Origin: a virus
Length of the DNA: 26,267 nt
Reading direction: 5' to 3' (one strand)
IMG/VR virus record: IMGVR_UViG_3300046517_001108
Span: 1 to 26,267 of that record
The notes beneath the pieces are model-generated. The model was not told the origin of the DNA. It was given only the letters and a program-made list of their open reading frames with translations, and did not search any database. Of the stretch, positions 6,982 through 14,137 are shown in pieces; position 1 is the first letter of the stretch, and each line of letters opens with the position of its first letter. A program made the translations under genes and the position numbers.

Positions 6982-9023
6982 TACCGGACAAACCGCGGCT
7001 TGCGCCCGGTCGAGGATATCTGCGCGGCCACCGCGAACCGCTTGATTGCCGCGACGGTATCGTCGCCCGCCGTCATATTGAAAGTATGCCGATCGATGTT
7101 GATGGTAACCGGGGTGCCACGAACCTGCCCGCCCGCTGCGAGGTGGTTTCCACCGCTTACCCTTGCCAGCCCGCCCATGGCGAAGCGGTTCATGAAGTCT
7201 CTGGGCAATGCCATGGCATTCAATGCACCGAACAGATCGGCGCCATAATGGCGCACGGCACGCGCGTTGATGACGTACTCAAAGTCCGACAACCACGCCA
7301 TGATCGAGTCTGATGTGGTTGAGCCAGGTCCACGAACATGGCCCCCGGCGGCAAAGGGCGCACCACCGAGCTGACCGCCAAAGCCTCCAGTATCGAAATT
7401 TACTTTTATCGGCTGGCTGAACGCAGCCTGCACGCTGGCAAACCATGATTGCGCCAGGCTGGATATCTGAGAAGCGACATCGCCAAGCCATGTGCTCACG
7501 TCGAGCTGTTGTGACGTAACACCCTCGTTAAATCCTTTGCCGGCATTGGCGCCGGTTGCTTTGAACTGCTCGGCAAGAGCAGCTTGCGCCTCATCCGGAA
7601 TTACCAAACCAGTCTTGATTATGTTTTGAATCGGTTCGACAATTGCGGCAGGCGCTTCTTCCTGAAAGAACTTGTTGTCGATGAACCCTTTGCCAAGGTT
7701 TGCGGCAATATCTGCACCGGCGTCCTGCACCGGCTTGGGCGGAAACACAAATCCTTTCTTTAAGAATCCTTCGCGGAAAGCATCGGCGGCATCGGCGCCA
7801 ATCTTGCCCGCCTGCTCTGGTGTTGGCAGAAACGCGGCGCCCGCCAAGCCTGCCTGCTCAAGCGTCGGGCCGACGAAGGCCCGCCCGGTTAAATCGCTGG
7901 CCAGCTTACCAATGCCAGGAATCTCGGTAGCCTTTTCAATCCGCCGCAGCAATTCAATAAAGTCTTGGCCTTCCTGAATGGTGTCCTGCAAGCCCTTGCG
8001 GATACGCGCCAGCTCGCCGATGACAAAGTCACTGAATGGCTTCCCCGTCAGTTTGCCGAAACCATCGCTAAGTGTAGCCAGAAGCTTGCCAATCTCGTCA
8101 CTGAATGTCTTGATCGCCTTGAGCTGAAATGCCCGCTCGGCCTCGGGTCCAAACCCGGCAAGTCCCGCCTTGAGTTTTTCGACCGTCACATTGCCTGCTT
8201 CGACTTCCTGGAAAAAGGCCTTGGTGCTCAAGCCGGCCGCGCCCATGGCCTGCTTCAGCAATTCAACCGTTCCCACCGGCAACGCTTGCAATGCAGCCTT
8301 GGTGATCGGCCCGCCATCTTTGAGAGTGTCGAAGAACGCCTTGGCCGACTTCTGCGCCTCGTCCTGATCCAGCCGGCCGGCGCGCAATATCTTGATAAAA
8401 TTGGTGTAGGCTTCGGTTATGTCTCTGACGTTGCGCGGCCCGCCGCCAGGCAAGTCCTCGGCGCGCAACGCGACAAATCCCTGTGCCGTCTTGTCAACGT
8501 TGGAAAGCGCGGTTTGAAAGGCGACCAATCCAGGCGTCAGTCCGGCGACCGTGCTACCGAATTCCTTGGCGCCGGTAGTCAACGCCGCGAATGCCTGGTC
8601 GCCCTTTTCATTGGAACGGAATAGGTCAGCCAATTGGCCGCGTGCCCGCGCAGTCTTTTCTTCCAGACCGGCAAGGCCAACGATCACGGCACCAGTCAGT
8701 GCCGCACCAAACCCGACAATAGACGTGCTGGCCAACCGGCCGAGAGCGCCGAAATTTCCTATTTCCAGACCTGCCTCGTGGATGACCGGCTTCAGCGCTT
8801 TGAACACTGTGCTCAGCTTCAGCGTGCTTTCTGAGGTCTTGTCCATCTCCAGCCCGGCGCTTTTTGCGCCTTGCACCAGCTTGTCGAAACCCCCACCGCT
8901 GCTGCCTGCTTGCCCAAGATCTGAAAATTGTTTGAGGCTTTTTTCTCCAGCGACGTTGATACGGGCAAGCTGCGCTTCAACCTGTTCGACGCCTTCCAGT
9001 GTAATGAGTTCTTTGATCGCCAT
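6981..9023 (-). CDS. Tail tape measure protein
   Basis: The 680-aa product has the marks of a tape measure protein. A helical N-terminus carries spaced Leu/Ala heptads, a hydrophobic Gly/Ala segment lies at about 99-120 (STSIVGFGAALTGAVIVGL), long amphipathic helices follow, and the C-terminus has the common motif FAAGGHVRGPGSTTSD with a following LSDFEYVINARAV. It sets tail length and is threaded through the tail tube before DNA ejection. Using the usual rule of about 1.5 angstrom per residue, 680 residues would suggest a tail of roughly 100 nm; that is an estimate. It lies two genes downstream of the chaperone frameshift, and TAATG joins it to the previous gene. It is short for the class but complete. 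Confidence 0.93.
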   Translation of the reverse strand: MAIKELITLEGVEQVEAQLARINVAGEKSLKQFSDLGQAGSSGGGFDKLVQGAKSAGLEMDKTSESTLKLSTVFKALKPVIHEAGLEIGNFGALGRLASTSIVGFGAALTGAVIVGLAGLEEKTARARGQLADLFRSNEKGDQAFAALTTGAKEFGSTVAGLTPGLVAFQTALSNVDKTAQGFVALRAEDLPGGGPRNVRDITEAYTNFIKILRAGRLDQDEAQKSAKAFFDTLKDGGPITKAALQALPVGTVELLKQAMGAAGLSTKAFFQEVEAGNVTVEKLKAGLAGFGPEAERAFQLKAIKTFSDEIGKLLATLSDGFGKLTGKPFSDFVIGELARIRKGLQDTIQEGQDFIELLRRIEKATEIPGIGKLASDLTGRAFVGPTLEQAGLAGAAFLPTPEQAGKIGADAADAFREGFLKKGFVFPPKPVQDAGADIAANLGKGFIDNKFFQEEAPAAIVEPIQNIIKTGLVIPDEAQAALAEQFKATGANAGKGFNEGVTSQQLDVSTWLGDVASQISSLAQSWFASVQAAFSQPIKVNFDTGGFGGQLGGAPFAAGGHVRGPGSTTSDSIMAWLSDFEYVINARAVRHYGADLFGALNAMALPRDFMNRFAMGGLARVSGGNHLAAGGQVRGTPVTINIDRHTFNMTAGDDTVAAIKRFAVAAQISSTGRKPRFVR

Positions 9024-9673
9024 TATTTACGGCCCTCATAAGCCTCTAGGCGTTTCCGGTATAAGGCATCCAGCTCATCCGATGCGTCTTGCACCGCACC
9101 TGCCACGTCGAATTTCTTCGGGATGTTCACCGATGACACCGCCACAAATAATGGAATGGTAGTGGTCACACGCCTGCGTTCGCCAAATGCGCCCTTGAGG
9201 AATGTCTGCCGCAGCCGCCGCCTGGTTGGCTTGCCGCCCCGTTCCACCACCGCGCCAAGCATGGGCAAGCCGCCCGCGCGCCGCATGGTCACCAATGGGC
9301 CAACGATGCGGACATACTGCGCCGGCGTCATGTGCTCACGATCCTTGTAGGGCGGCACATTCGGCAGCGGCAACCAAAGGAATGGCGAACCGGTTATGGT
9401 CTTACCGGTCTCAAACACGTCGGCATAATTGATGGTGCTGTGAATGTAAGCCGCCGGATTAAGCACATAACCCGAGGCCGGCCTGTTGATCACCCGCAAT
9501 GTGCGCTGAAACTTGGCGCTAAATCCTGCCTGAGCAATCGCCGCGCGACCTTTACTTACGGCTTCCTTGCCCACATCGCGCATGGCCTGCGTTGCCGCCT
9601 TGGCCATGATCTTCTCGTATTGATTAGTCGCCTTCAGCCATTGCCCGGCATCAGCCTTGGTGACAATCCTCAC
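9023..9673 (-). CDS. gpZ/HK97 gp10-like minor tail protein
   Basis: The 216-aa product starts at GTG 9673, overlapping the chaperone frameshift stop as GTGA. A basic, helical N-terminus (AKAATQAMRDVGKEAVSKGRAA, in part) precedes a strand/loop segment with YADVFETGKTITGSPFLWLP, a pattern seen in gpZ/gp10-type tail completion or head-tail joining proteins. A very basic stretch (KPTRRRLRQTF) comes later. In many siphophages such genes lie upstream of the major tail protein; here it lies between chaperone and tape measure. The class is probable; a DUF-type tail protein of similar layout is the alternative. Confidence 0.7.
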   Translation of the reverse strand: MRIVTKADAGQWLKATNQYEKIMAKAATQAMRDVGKEAVSKGRAAIAQAGFSAKFQRTLRVINRPASGYVLNPAAYIHSTINYADVFETGKTITGSPFLWLPLPNVPPYKDREHMTPAQYVRIVGPLVTMRRAGGLPMLGAVVERGGKPTRRRLRQTFLKGAFGERRRVTTTIPLFVAVSSVNIPKKFDVAGAVQDASDELDALYRKRLEAYEGRK

Positions 9674-10214
9674 GACTTCATCCGCTCGAAGCGTTTCTTT
9701 GCAAGGCTCATATAACCGGCGAGCTGCCGTGGCGTCATGTGCCAGATTGCTTCAAGGGAATGTCCGCACTCTCCGGTGAGGAATTCGATGGTGTCGGCAA
9801 AACCTTGAAGCGTATCTTGCGCGGTGGTGGTGCTGCGAATTTTTCCATGAGCGCCGCCCACTGTGCCACGAAAGGGCCGAGGCCATCGGGCATGGTCTTC
9901 TCCACTATTTTGGTGAGCGCCTTCAATTGCTCGGCCGCCGACATCATTGCAGCACGCTTCTCAGCTTCTTCATCACCGGGATGACCGAGGCCGGCTGCAA
10001 GCACCGGACCAATGGCAGGGCCTGCCACTTCCATGATGCCAACCAATGTCAGTGCTCCGTCCTTCTGCATGCGATCCTGCAAGGCCTTCATCAGATCTGG
10101 AAAGCGCGGGATCAGATGCCCGAAGCCTTCCATCGATATGCCATGCACAGTAATTTTCTTGCCGCCGATCGTCACCGTGTCTGGCGCCGGATTGATCGAG
10201 AGAAAGTCACTCAT
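9670..10214 (-). CDS. Tail assembly chaperone, -1 frameshift long form (gpGT-like)
   Basis: Reading the chaperone gene to about 9840 and then shifting to the -1 frame gives a long form ending at 9670. Across the shift it reads WAALMEK then IRSTTTAQDTLQGFADTIEF and continues with EAIWHMTPRQLAGYMSLAKKR. The latter is the typical C-terminal domain of gpGT-like fusions (aromatic, TP-Q, then a basic LAKKR). The -1 ORF has no ATG of its own; its first usable start is a GTG with no good ribosome binding site. In lambda the short and long forms act together, the long one bridging tape measure and tube protein. The fused domain is only about 55 residues, but the layout is convincing. Confidence 0.8.
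9735..10214 (-). CDS. Tail assembly chaperone, short form (gpG-like)
   Basis: The 159-aa product sits between the major tail protein and the tape measure region, the standard place for lambda gpG-like chaperones. It begins SINPAPDTVTIGGKKITVHGIS and is then mainly helical, as in this family; the last part (APPPRKIRFKVLPTPSN and onward) is proline-rich and looks disordered. Chaperones of this class coat the tape measure during tail assembly and are absent from the finished virion. The start overlaps the major tail protein stop as ATGA. A second ORF in the -1 frame overlaps its 3' end and makes the long form described separately. Confidence 0.85.
   Translation of the reverse strand: MSDFLSINPAPDTVTIGGKKITVHGISMEGFGHLIPRFPDLMKALQDRMQKDGALTLVGIMEVAGPAIGPVLAAGLGHPGDEEAEKRAAMMSAAEQLKALTKIVEKTMPDGLGPFVAQWAALMEKFAAPPPRKIRFKVLPTPSNSSPESADIPLKQSGT
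9840..9846 (-). promoter_or_regulatory. Putative -1 ribosomal frameshift site GGAAAAA
   Basis: On the minus strand the chaperone reads ATG GAA AAA TTC; the heptamer G GAA AAA covers the run. A -1 slip keeps perfect A-site pairing (AAA to AAA) and near-cognate P-site pairing (GAA to GGA), and opens the long-form ORF. It is a variant of the lambda GGGAAAG type. I cannot judge a downstream stimulatory RNA structure by eye. Confidence 0.65.
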
Positions 10215-10765
10215 GCCGTCAGGCCCTCATGCAACGCCCGCTCGGTGAAGTGTCCCAGGCCATGCACCGGATGCGCCTGGATTTTTCCCTGCAGCGGGAC
10301 AGTATTCCAATCATCGTTATTGCGGATGAGGAAAAGTGCAGAAGTGGGCGAGAGGTTCACATAGCCGATCCAATCCACCTGCGGCCCTTCGACGTTATCG
10401 CCGTTGATTTCCAGCACGCCGTTAAAGTTCAGCCTAGTGAGCGCCATGATATCCCAACCGGCGCCGCCGGTATTGTCGGTGACAGTGCCGAGGGAAAACA
10501 TGCCGAGGGCAATCTGCGTGATCTCGTCAAGTGTGAAGTTCACCGTGCCCGATGCCAGCGTGACAATAGTTTTGTCAATCAGCCGTGAGCCGCCATAGGT
10601 GCGGGTATGGTCCTTGGTGGTGATGCTGGGAGTGATCGAGAATTCAACGCAGTTGCCAAGATTGACGCGGCCGGCCGTTAGGGCGTGGTCATCCGTGAAG
10701 TAGACTTTTCCGGTGGGTATTTGGTAATTCGTGATCGATGGGATCGTGCCAGGACTTACGGGCAT
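10211..10765 (-). CDS. Major tail (tube) protein
   Basis: The 184-aa product has the size, beta-rich composition and position (after the tail terminator, before the chaperone pair) of a siphovirus tail tube protein. Strand-like segments include GKVYFTDD, VEFSITPSIT, TIVTLASGTVNFTLDEI and WIGYVNLSPTSALFLIRN. AAGGAG upstream of ATG 10765 is a strong ribosome binding site with a 15-nt gap from the previous gene, consistent with high expression. Assignment rests on synteny and fold pattern. Confidence 0.82.
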   Translation of the reverse strand: MPVSPGTIPSITNYQIPTGKVYFTDDHALTAGRVNLGNCVEFSITPSITTKDHTRTYGGSRLIDKTIVTLASGTVNFTLDEITQIALGMFSLGTVTDNTGGAGWDIMALTRLNFNGVLEINGDNVEGPQVDWIGYVNLSPTSALFLIRNNDDWNTVPLQGKIQAHPVHGLGHFTERALHEGLTA

Positions 10766-10780
10766 TGATGTTTCTCCTTG

Positions 10781-11242
10781 TCAGAGTTCGCTGGGGATGA
10801 AGGGATAGGCAACAGTAAAAAACACATTCAGATCGACTTGCGATGAGCGACCCTCGTGCAATGAATTGGTGTGATTGAGGTAACGCGCCCCACGCCGGTC
10901 GCGCCGCCTTCCCGAAGCCGTGCCCGAACACAGCAGTTCTATTTCGCTATCGAACAGGACCGCCTTCTGTACCTTGGCCAACCATTCGTTGGTTACAGTT
11001 CCAATGTTCTCTGGCACATCGCCCAACGACACCACGATAACCGGCGTCATCAATGCGATATTAGGCGCGCTGCCGGTCGCATTCGAGTTGTCAACAGTAT
11101 CCTCGTCGCCATCGAATAGGATAGCCGCCGGCAATTTGGTATCGGCCACGCGGTCAAGATTGCGCGCCGATGTCTCCACCCCGGAGATATTCCCGATCAC
11201 GACAGCCAGACGGGCCAAGATCAACTCGCGGCGACTGCTCAT
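10781..11242 (-). CDS. Tail terminator (gpU-like) protein
   Basis: The 153-aa product begins MSSRRELILARLAVVIGNI followed by a strand/loop with LPAAILFDGDED, a pattern common to phage tail terminator/completion proteins of the gpU type. Further strands (ALMTPVIVVSLG and QVDLNVFFTVAYPF) fit the small alpha/beta fold. It would cap the tail tube and join it to the head. Its ATGA overlap with the head closure gene and its place before the major tail protein match the usual order in siphovirus joining modules. Confidence 0.8.
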   Translation of the reverse strand: MSSRRELILARLAVVIGNISGVETSARNLDRVADTKLPAAILFDGDEDTVDNSNATGSAPNIALMTPVIVVSLGDVPENIGTVTNEWLAKVQKAVLFDSEIELLCSGTASGRRRDRRGARYLNHTNSLHEGRSSQVDLNVFFTVAYPFIPSEL

Positions 11243-11577
11243 GCTTCAAACAGCAGGATCAGCATGATTTCGCCATCGGCCTCGCCGCCGGGTGACGGCA
11301 TCGGCTGATAGGTTTTTATCCGCCACGTCTGCCCGTTAAGAGTGATCTGACCTTCCGGCAGATCCGCCACCGGGATTCCGATTTGCTCCAACTCCCGCGC
11401 CCTGACCCGCGCCACGGGTCGGACGGTTTCGATCTGCGTTCGAGGATCGGGAATGCTGATGCCGCTGGTTCTATCCACGGCAGTGACGGTTGCGGATTGT
11501 CCACCGGCGGATGCAAGGGTGGCCGCGACCCCGAGGGTATTATAGATCGGGTCATAGTGCGTCTGCCAATCGATCAT
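11239..11577 (-). CDS. Head closure / head-tail joining protein (gpFII-like)
   Basis: The 112-aa beta-rich product begins DWQTHYDPIYNTLGVAATL and ends with LNGQTWRIKTYQPMPSPGG and a closing hydrophobic strand. This layout (DPIY at the start; a strand with W-x-I followed by a P-x-x-D/G loop) resembles lambda gpFII-like joining proteins, which close the portal-connector channel. Its neighbour downstream is the tail terminator. It is separated from the gp6-like connector by about 9.4 kb of accessory genes, which is unusual. Both its own start and its stop overlap neighbours by 4 nt. Confidence 0.75.
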   Translation of the reverse strand: MIDWQTHYDPIYNTLGVAATLASAGGQSATVTAVDRTSGISIPDPRTQIETVRPVARVRARELEQIGIPVADLPEGQITLNGQTWRIKTYQPMPSPGGEADGEIMLILLFEA

Positions 11578-11876
11578 GGTGGGTTCGCCGGATTAGCAAC
11601 AATCGTGAACTTGATGTCCTCAGCGCCGGGCGGATTGGCGGCACGCAATGAGGCGAATGCCGCACCCGGTTTTGTGTCGGCAGTATCGAAGTCGGCTTTC
11701 CATTTTCCATCGGTTTGCATCAGCATATCGATTGGCTCGTCGGTCGAGGTGATGCCGTTCGGGTGCGGATAGTTCAGATAGAGCTTGATCGATGATGGCG
11801 TCACCGGGTTGCCATCGTCGTCCTTCGGCGTTGACGTGAATACCAAGAGCTGCCCGCGAAAGACTTTGGTGGTCAT
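11574..11876 (-). CDS. Small beta-sandwich-like protein, unknown
   Basis: This 100-aa product starts at ATG 11876, joined by TGATG to the stop of the giant repeat protein; an upstream in-frame ATG lies inside that gene and is less likely. The sequence is a likely single beta domain: FRGQLLVFTSTPKDDDGNPV, SSIKLYLNYPHP, a strand with GKWKADFDTAD, and DIKFTIVANP. It resembles Ig-like or BppU-like modules of phage structural proteins in its strand spacing, but I recognise no named family. Position between the repeat protein and the head closure gene suggests a virion accessory protein. Confidence 0.75.
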   Translation of the reverse strand: MTTKVFRGQLLVFTSTPKDDDGNPVTPSSIKLYLNYPHPNGITSTDEPIDMLMQTDGKWKADFDTADTKPGAAFASLRAANPPGAEDIKFTIVANPANPP

Positions 11877-14131
11877 CAGTGGCACCCCATTTCCGCATCC
11901 AGCATGGCGCTATCGATCTCGACGTTCAGGGCATCGGCGGCCAGGATTGTATTTAATTCGCCCGCGGTTATCAGCGTATTGAGTTCATTGGTAGATAGGG
12001 CCGTATTCAATCCGCCTTCTGTCATTGTCGCATTCAGATGACAGATCGTAATCGGCAGCACATAGCCGTCGGTCGTTTTTACAACAACAGGAGCGACTGC
12101 ACTAAGAGCAAGCGATCCGGCCGGGACGGTGAGCGTGGTTCCGATACTGCGCCGGGGTATATTACCAGTGAGCGAGAGCGATGCAGTCGCCGGCCGCAAT
12201 TGTCCGCCGAGCTGGACGTTCGGTATTTGCCCCGATAGCGCCAACGAGCCTGCCGCCGCGATATCGCGGTAGTTGCGCAGCAGGATTGGCGTGCCGCCGG
12301 ACAGCGCCAACACCGCGCTTGCCGGCATGAACGCAACACCAACATCGCGGCTTGGTGTTTGCCCACTTAAGACTAGCGCCGCTGCCGCCGGCGTTAGCCG
12401 TATGTCGGTTTTTGCAACCGGCGCATTGCCGGTCAGTGTTAATGCGCCCGCAGTCGGTTGCTTTGTTACGACCCCGCCGACACTCGGGGCATTGCCCGTT
12501 AACGTCAGGCTGGCAACCGATGGAACGAGGTAATAGCCACCCGTGATGGTGGATATCGTTCCACTTAGCGTTAGTGCGCCAGCCGCCGCGACCAGCGGCA
12601 TATTTTGCACGACTGAAGGAGCAACGCCCGTAAGCGCCAGAGCACCCGCCGCAGGTGCAACCTGGAATGTCGTCTTCAGCGAAGGTGCGAGGGCCGATAA
12701 TGTGAGGCTTGCGGTGTTCGGATAAAGCGCACCGCTTAGCAACACGTTCGGCATTTCGCGGGTGAGCGTTAGTGCTCCCGCCGCCGGTACGAAAATGTAA
12801 CTGAACGTCAGGACCGGTATGTTGCCGGATAGCGTCAGCGCTCCCGCCGCTGGCGTCTTGAAAAGGCTTTGACTTAGGCTCGGCGCAACGCCGGTTAGTG
12901 TCAGTGACCCAACAACAGGTGTCGCAATGACGTTTTGAACGAGCGCCGAAACCGTACCGCTCAGCGTCAATGACGCAACGGTCGGAACTTGGCCAATATT
13001 CTGAACGCTGGTCGGTGTTTGTCCACTCAGGCTGAGCGAGCCAACCGTCGGGATTTTGTTGTTATTGACGGCCGCGACCGGCGTCTGGCCGCTCAGCGTT
13101 AGCGCACCGACCGTCGGAATGCAGATGACATTGCGAGCGCTGGTCGGGGTTTGCCCGCTTAACGTCAAAGAGCCGGCGGCAGGAACAAAGATAACGCCGC
13201 CGATGACCGCAGTAATGCGCGGTGTTACATCATATCCACCGGCAAGCGGACTGCCGCCCGCATAAACCCTGAAGTCGAGGGTGTCATTATTCGCCAGATT
13301 GGCGTTGTCGAGAACGACACCGAATTCCACCTCGGTGTACGATAGGCCCGGTATGTTGATCGCGCCGGTCTCGCCGGTCTCGTCGTATTGGCCGATGAAG
13401 AATTTGAATGACGGAGCGGCCGAAGTAAGAGCAAGCGACGCGGCCGCAGGAGAAAACGCAAGTCCAACCGTCGCCGTAGAAACCGTGCCGGATAAATTCA
13501 GACTGGCGGCGGACGGTGTTAGCGAAATACTCTGTTTCAGTGCCGGTATCGTGCCGCTGAGCGTCAGCGATCCAACGGTCGGGACTATTGCGCTGTCCTG
13601 AACCCTGCTCGGCGCAGCCGATGATAACGCAAGCGTGGCAACGGACGGAACAATCGAGAATGCTAGGCTTATGCTCGGCGCATTGCCTGATAGCGCGAGA
13701 GCAGCAAAGGCCGGTGTCTTAATCGAGCCCTGCAACAATGCCGGAGCGGCGGACGACAGCGCAAGGCTGGCGACTGCCGGTAATGCGGCGGCAATTAGTT
13801 CCGGCGTTACGTCATAGGATATCGCAACGCCGTTGGCATAAATCTGAAAATCCAGCCGGTCTCCAACCGCCAGATTTGCGTAATCGAGAACAACACCGAA
13901 TTCGACCTCAGTATAAGATGGCGCCGGCGCCAGGGTGATGCTGTCGGTCTCGCCGGTCTCGTCGTATTGCCCGGCGACAAACGTAACTTTCGCCGCCGTA
14001 TCATCAGATAATGCAAGAGCAGCGCTCGCCGGACTTGCCGGAATATCGATCGGGATTAAATTGGGCTGTTGCGCCCAAAACCCTATGCCTCTACCGGGTC
14101 CTCCCGCATGCGGGCCAAGAGTCTTTGGCAT
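11876..14131 (-). CDS. 751-aa repeat protein: 22-residue beta repeats, two inserted domains, nonapeptide tail
   Basis: After a short N-terminus rich in Gly and Pro (1-29), the protein consists of about 24 copies of a 22-residue repeat with consensus P-x-x-G/A-x-L-x-L-S/T-G-x-x-P (residues about 116-241 and 315-690, plus single copies at 30-48). Two copies, near 49-115 and 242-309, carry an inserted domain of about 65 residues: GQYDETGET, SYTEVEFGVVLD, a strand with DFQIY or DFRVY, and YDVTP. The C-terminus (699-751) is a perfect-period nonapeptide array, LN-T/A-x5-E/G. Such repeats suggest a long, fibrous or solenoid-like virion surface protein; there is no signal peptide. Related repeats occur in other phage proteins, in my recollection, but with no known function. 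The start at ATG 14131 follows the previous stop by 6 nt. Confidence 0.85.
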   Translation of the reverse strand: MPKTLGPHAGGPGRGIGFWAQQPNLIPIDIPASPASAALALSDDTAAKVTFVAGQYDETGETDSITLAPAPSYTEVEFGVVLDYANLAVGDRLDFQIYANGVAISYDVTPELIAAALPAVASLALSSAAPALLQGSIKTPAFAALALSGNAPSISLAFSIVPSVATLALSSAAPSRVQDSAIVPTVGSLTLSGTIPALKQSISLTPSAASLNLSGTVSTATVGLAFSPAAASLALTSAAPSFKFFIGQYDETGETGAINIPGLSYTEVEFGVVLDNANLANNDTLDFRVYAGGSPLAGGYDVTPRITAVIGGVIFVPAAGSLTLSGQTPTSARNVICIPTVGALTLSGQTPVAAVNNNKIPTVGSLSLSGQTPTSVQNIGQVPTVASLTLSGTVSALVQNVIATPVVGSLTLTGVAPSLSQSLFKTPAAGALTLSGNIPVLTFSYIFVPAAGALTLTREMPNVLLSGALYPNTASLTLSALAPSLKTTFQVAPAAGALALTGVAPSVVQNMPLVAAAGALTLSGTISTITGGYYLVPSVASLTLTGNAPSVGGVVTKQPTAGALTLTGNAPVAKTDIRLTPAAAALVLSGQTPSRDVGVAFMPASAVLALSGGTPILLRNYRDIAAAGSLALSGQIPNVQLGGQLRPATASLSLTGNIPRRSIGTTLTVPAGSLALSAVAPVVVKTTDGYVLPITICHLNATMTEGGLNTALSTNELNTLITAGELNTILAADALNVEIDSAMLDAEMGCH
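11879..12037 (-). repeat. 27-nt (nonapeptide) tandem repeat at the C-terminus
   Basis: Six consecutive units begin LNATMTEGG, LNTALSTNE, LNTLITAGE, LNTILAADA, LNVEIDSAM and LDAEMGCH (the last one residue short). The period is nine residues without slips, distinct from the 22-residue repeat upstream in the same protein. Confidence 0.85.
12062..13189 (-). repeat. 66-nt tandem repeat block (17 copies of the 22-aa repeat)
   Basis: This encodes residues 315-690 of the 751-aa protein. The copies are spaced at exactly 22 residues throughout, with core motifs GSLTLSGQTP, GALTLSGQTP, GSLSLSGQTP, ASLTLSGTV and so on. They are diverged from one another in sequence while the period is kept, which indicates old duplication with selection on register. 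Confidence 0.9.
13205..13408 (-). repeat. Duplicated YDETGET domain, copy 2
   Basis: This encodes residues 242-309 of the 751-aa protein, the second of two inserted domains. It differs from copy 1 by a short insertion (GGSPLAGG) in the last hairpin and by a shorter loop after the YDETGETG turn. Confidence 0.88.
13409..13786 (-). repeat. 66-nt tandem repeat block (6 copies of the 22-aa repeat)
   Basis: This encodes residues 116-241 of the same protein, between the two copies of the inserted domain. The period is 22 residues, with cores ASLALSSAAP, AALALSGNAP, ATLALSSAAP, GSLTLSGTIP, ASLNLSGTV and ASLALTSAAP. Confidence 0.88.
13787..13987 (-). repeat. Duplicated YDETGET domain, copy 1
   Basis: This encodes residues 49-115 of the 751-aa protein. 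It matches copy 2 (13205-13408) in GQYDETGET, SYTEVEFGVVLD, ANLA, a DF-x-x-Y strand and YDVTP. A 23-nt stretch covering the YDETGETD/G codons is identical between the two copies on the DNA. Confidence 0.88.
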
Positions 14132-14137
14132 GTCATG

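Noticed and set aside
9798-9804. GGTTTTG as the chaperone frameshift site
   Set aside because: A slip here would demand a poor P-site pairing (GTT to GGT), and the shift would leave a longer proline-rich stretch inside the fusion; GGAAAAA at 9840-9846 fits better.
11879-13786. Repeat arrays as CRISPR or intergenic satellite DNA
   Set aside because: The 66-nt and 27-nt periods are multiples of three in one open frame, the units are diverged on DNA but conserved as protein, and there are no spacers.
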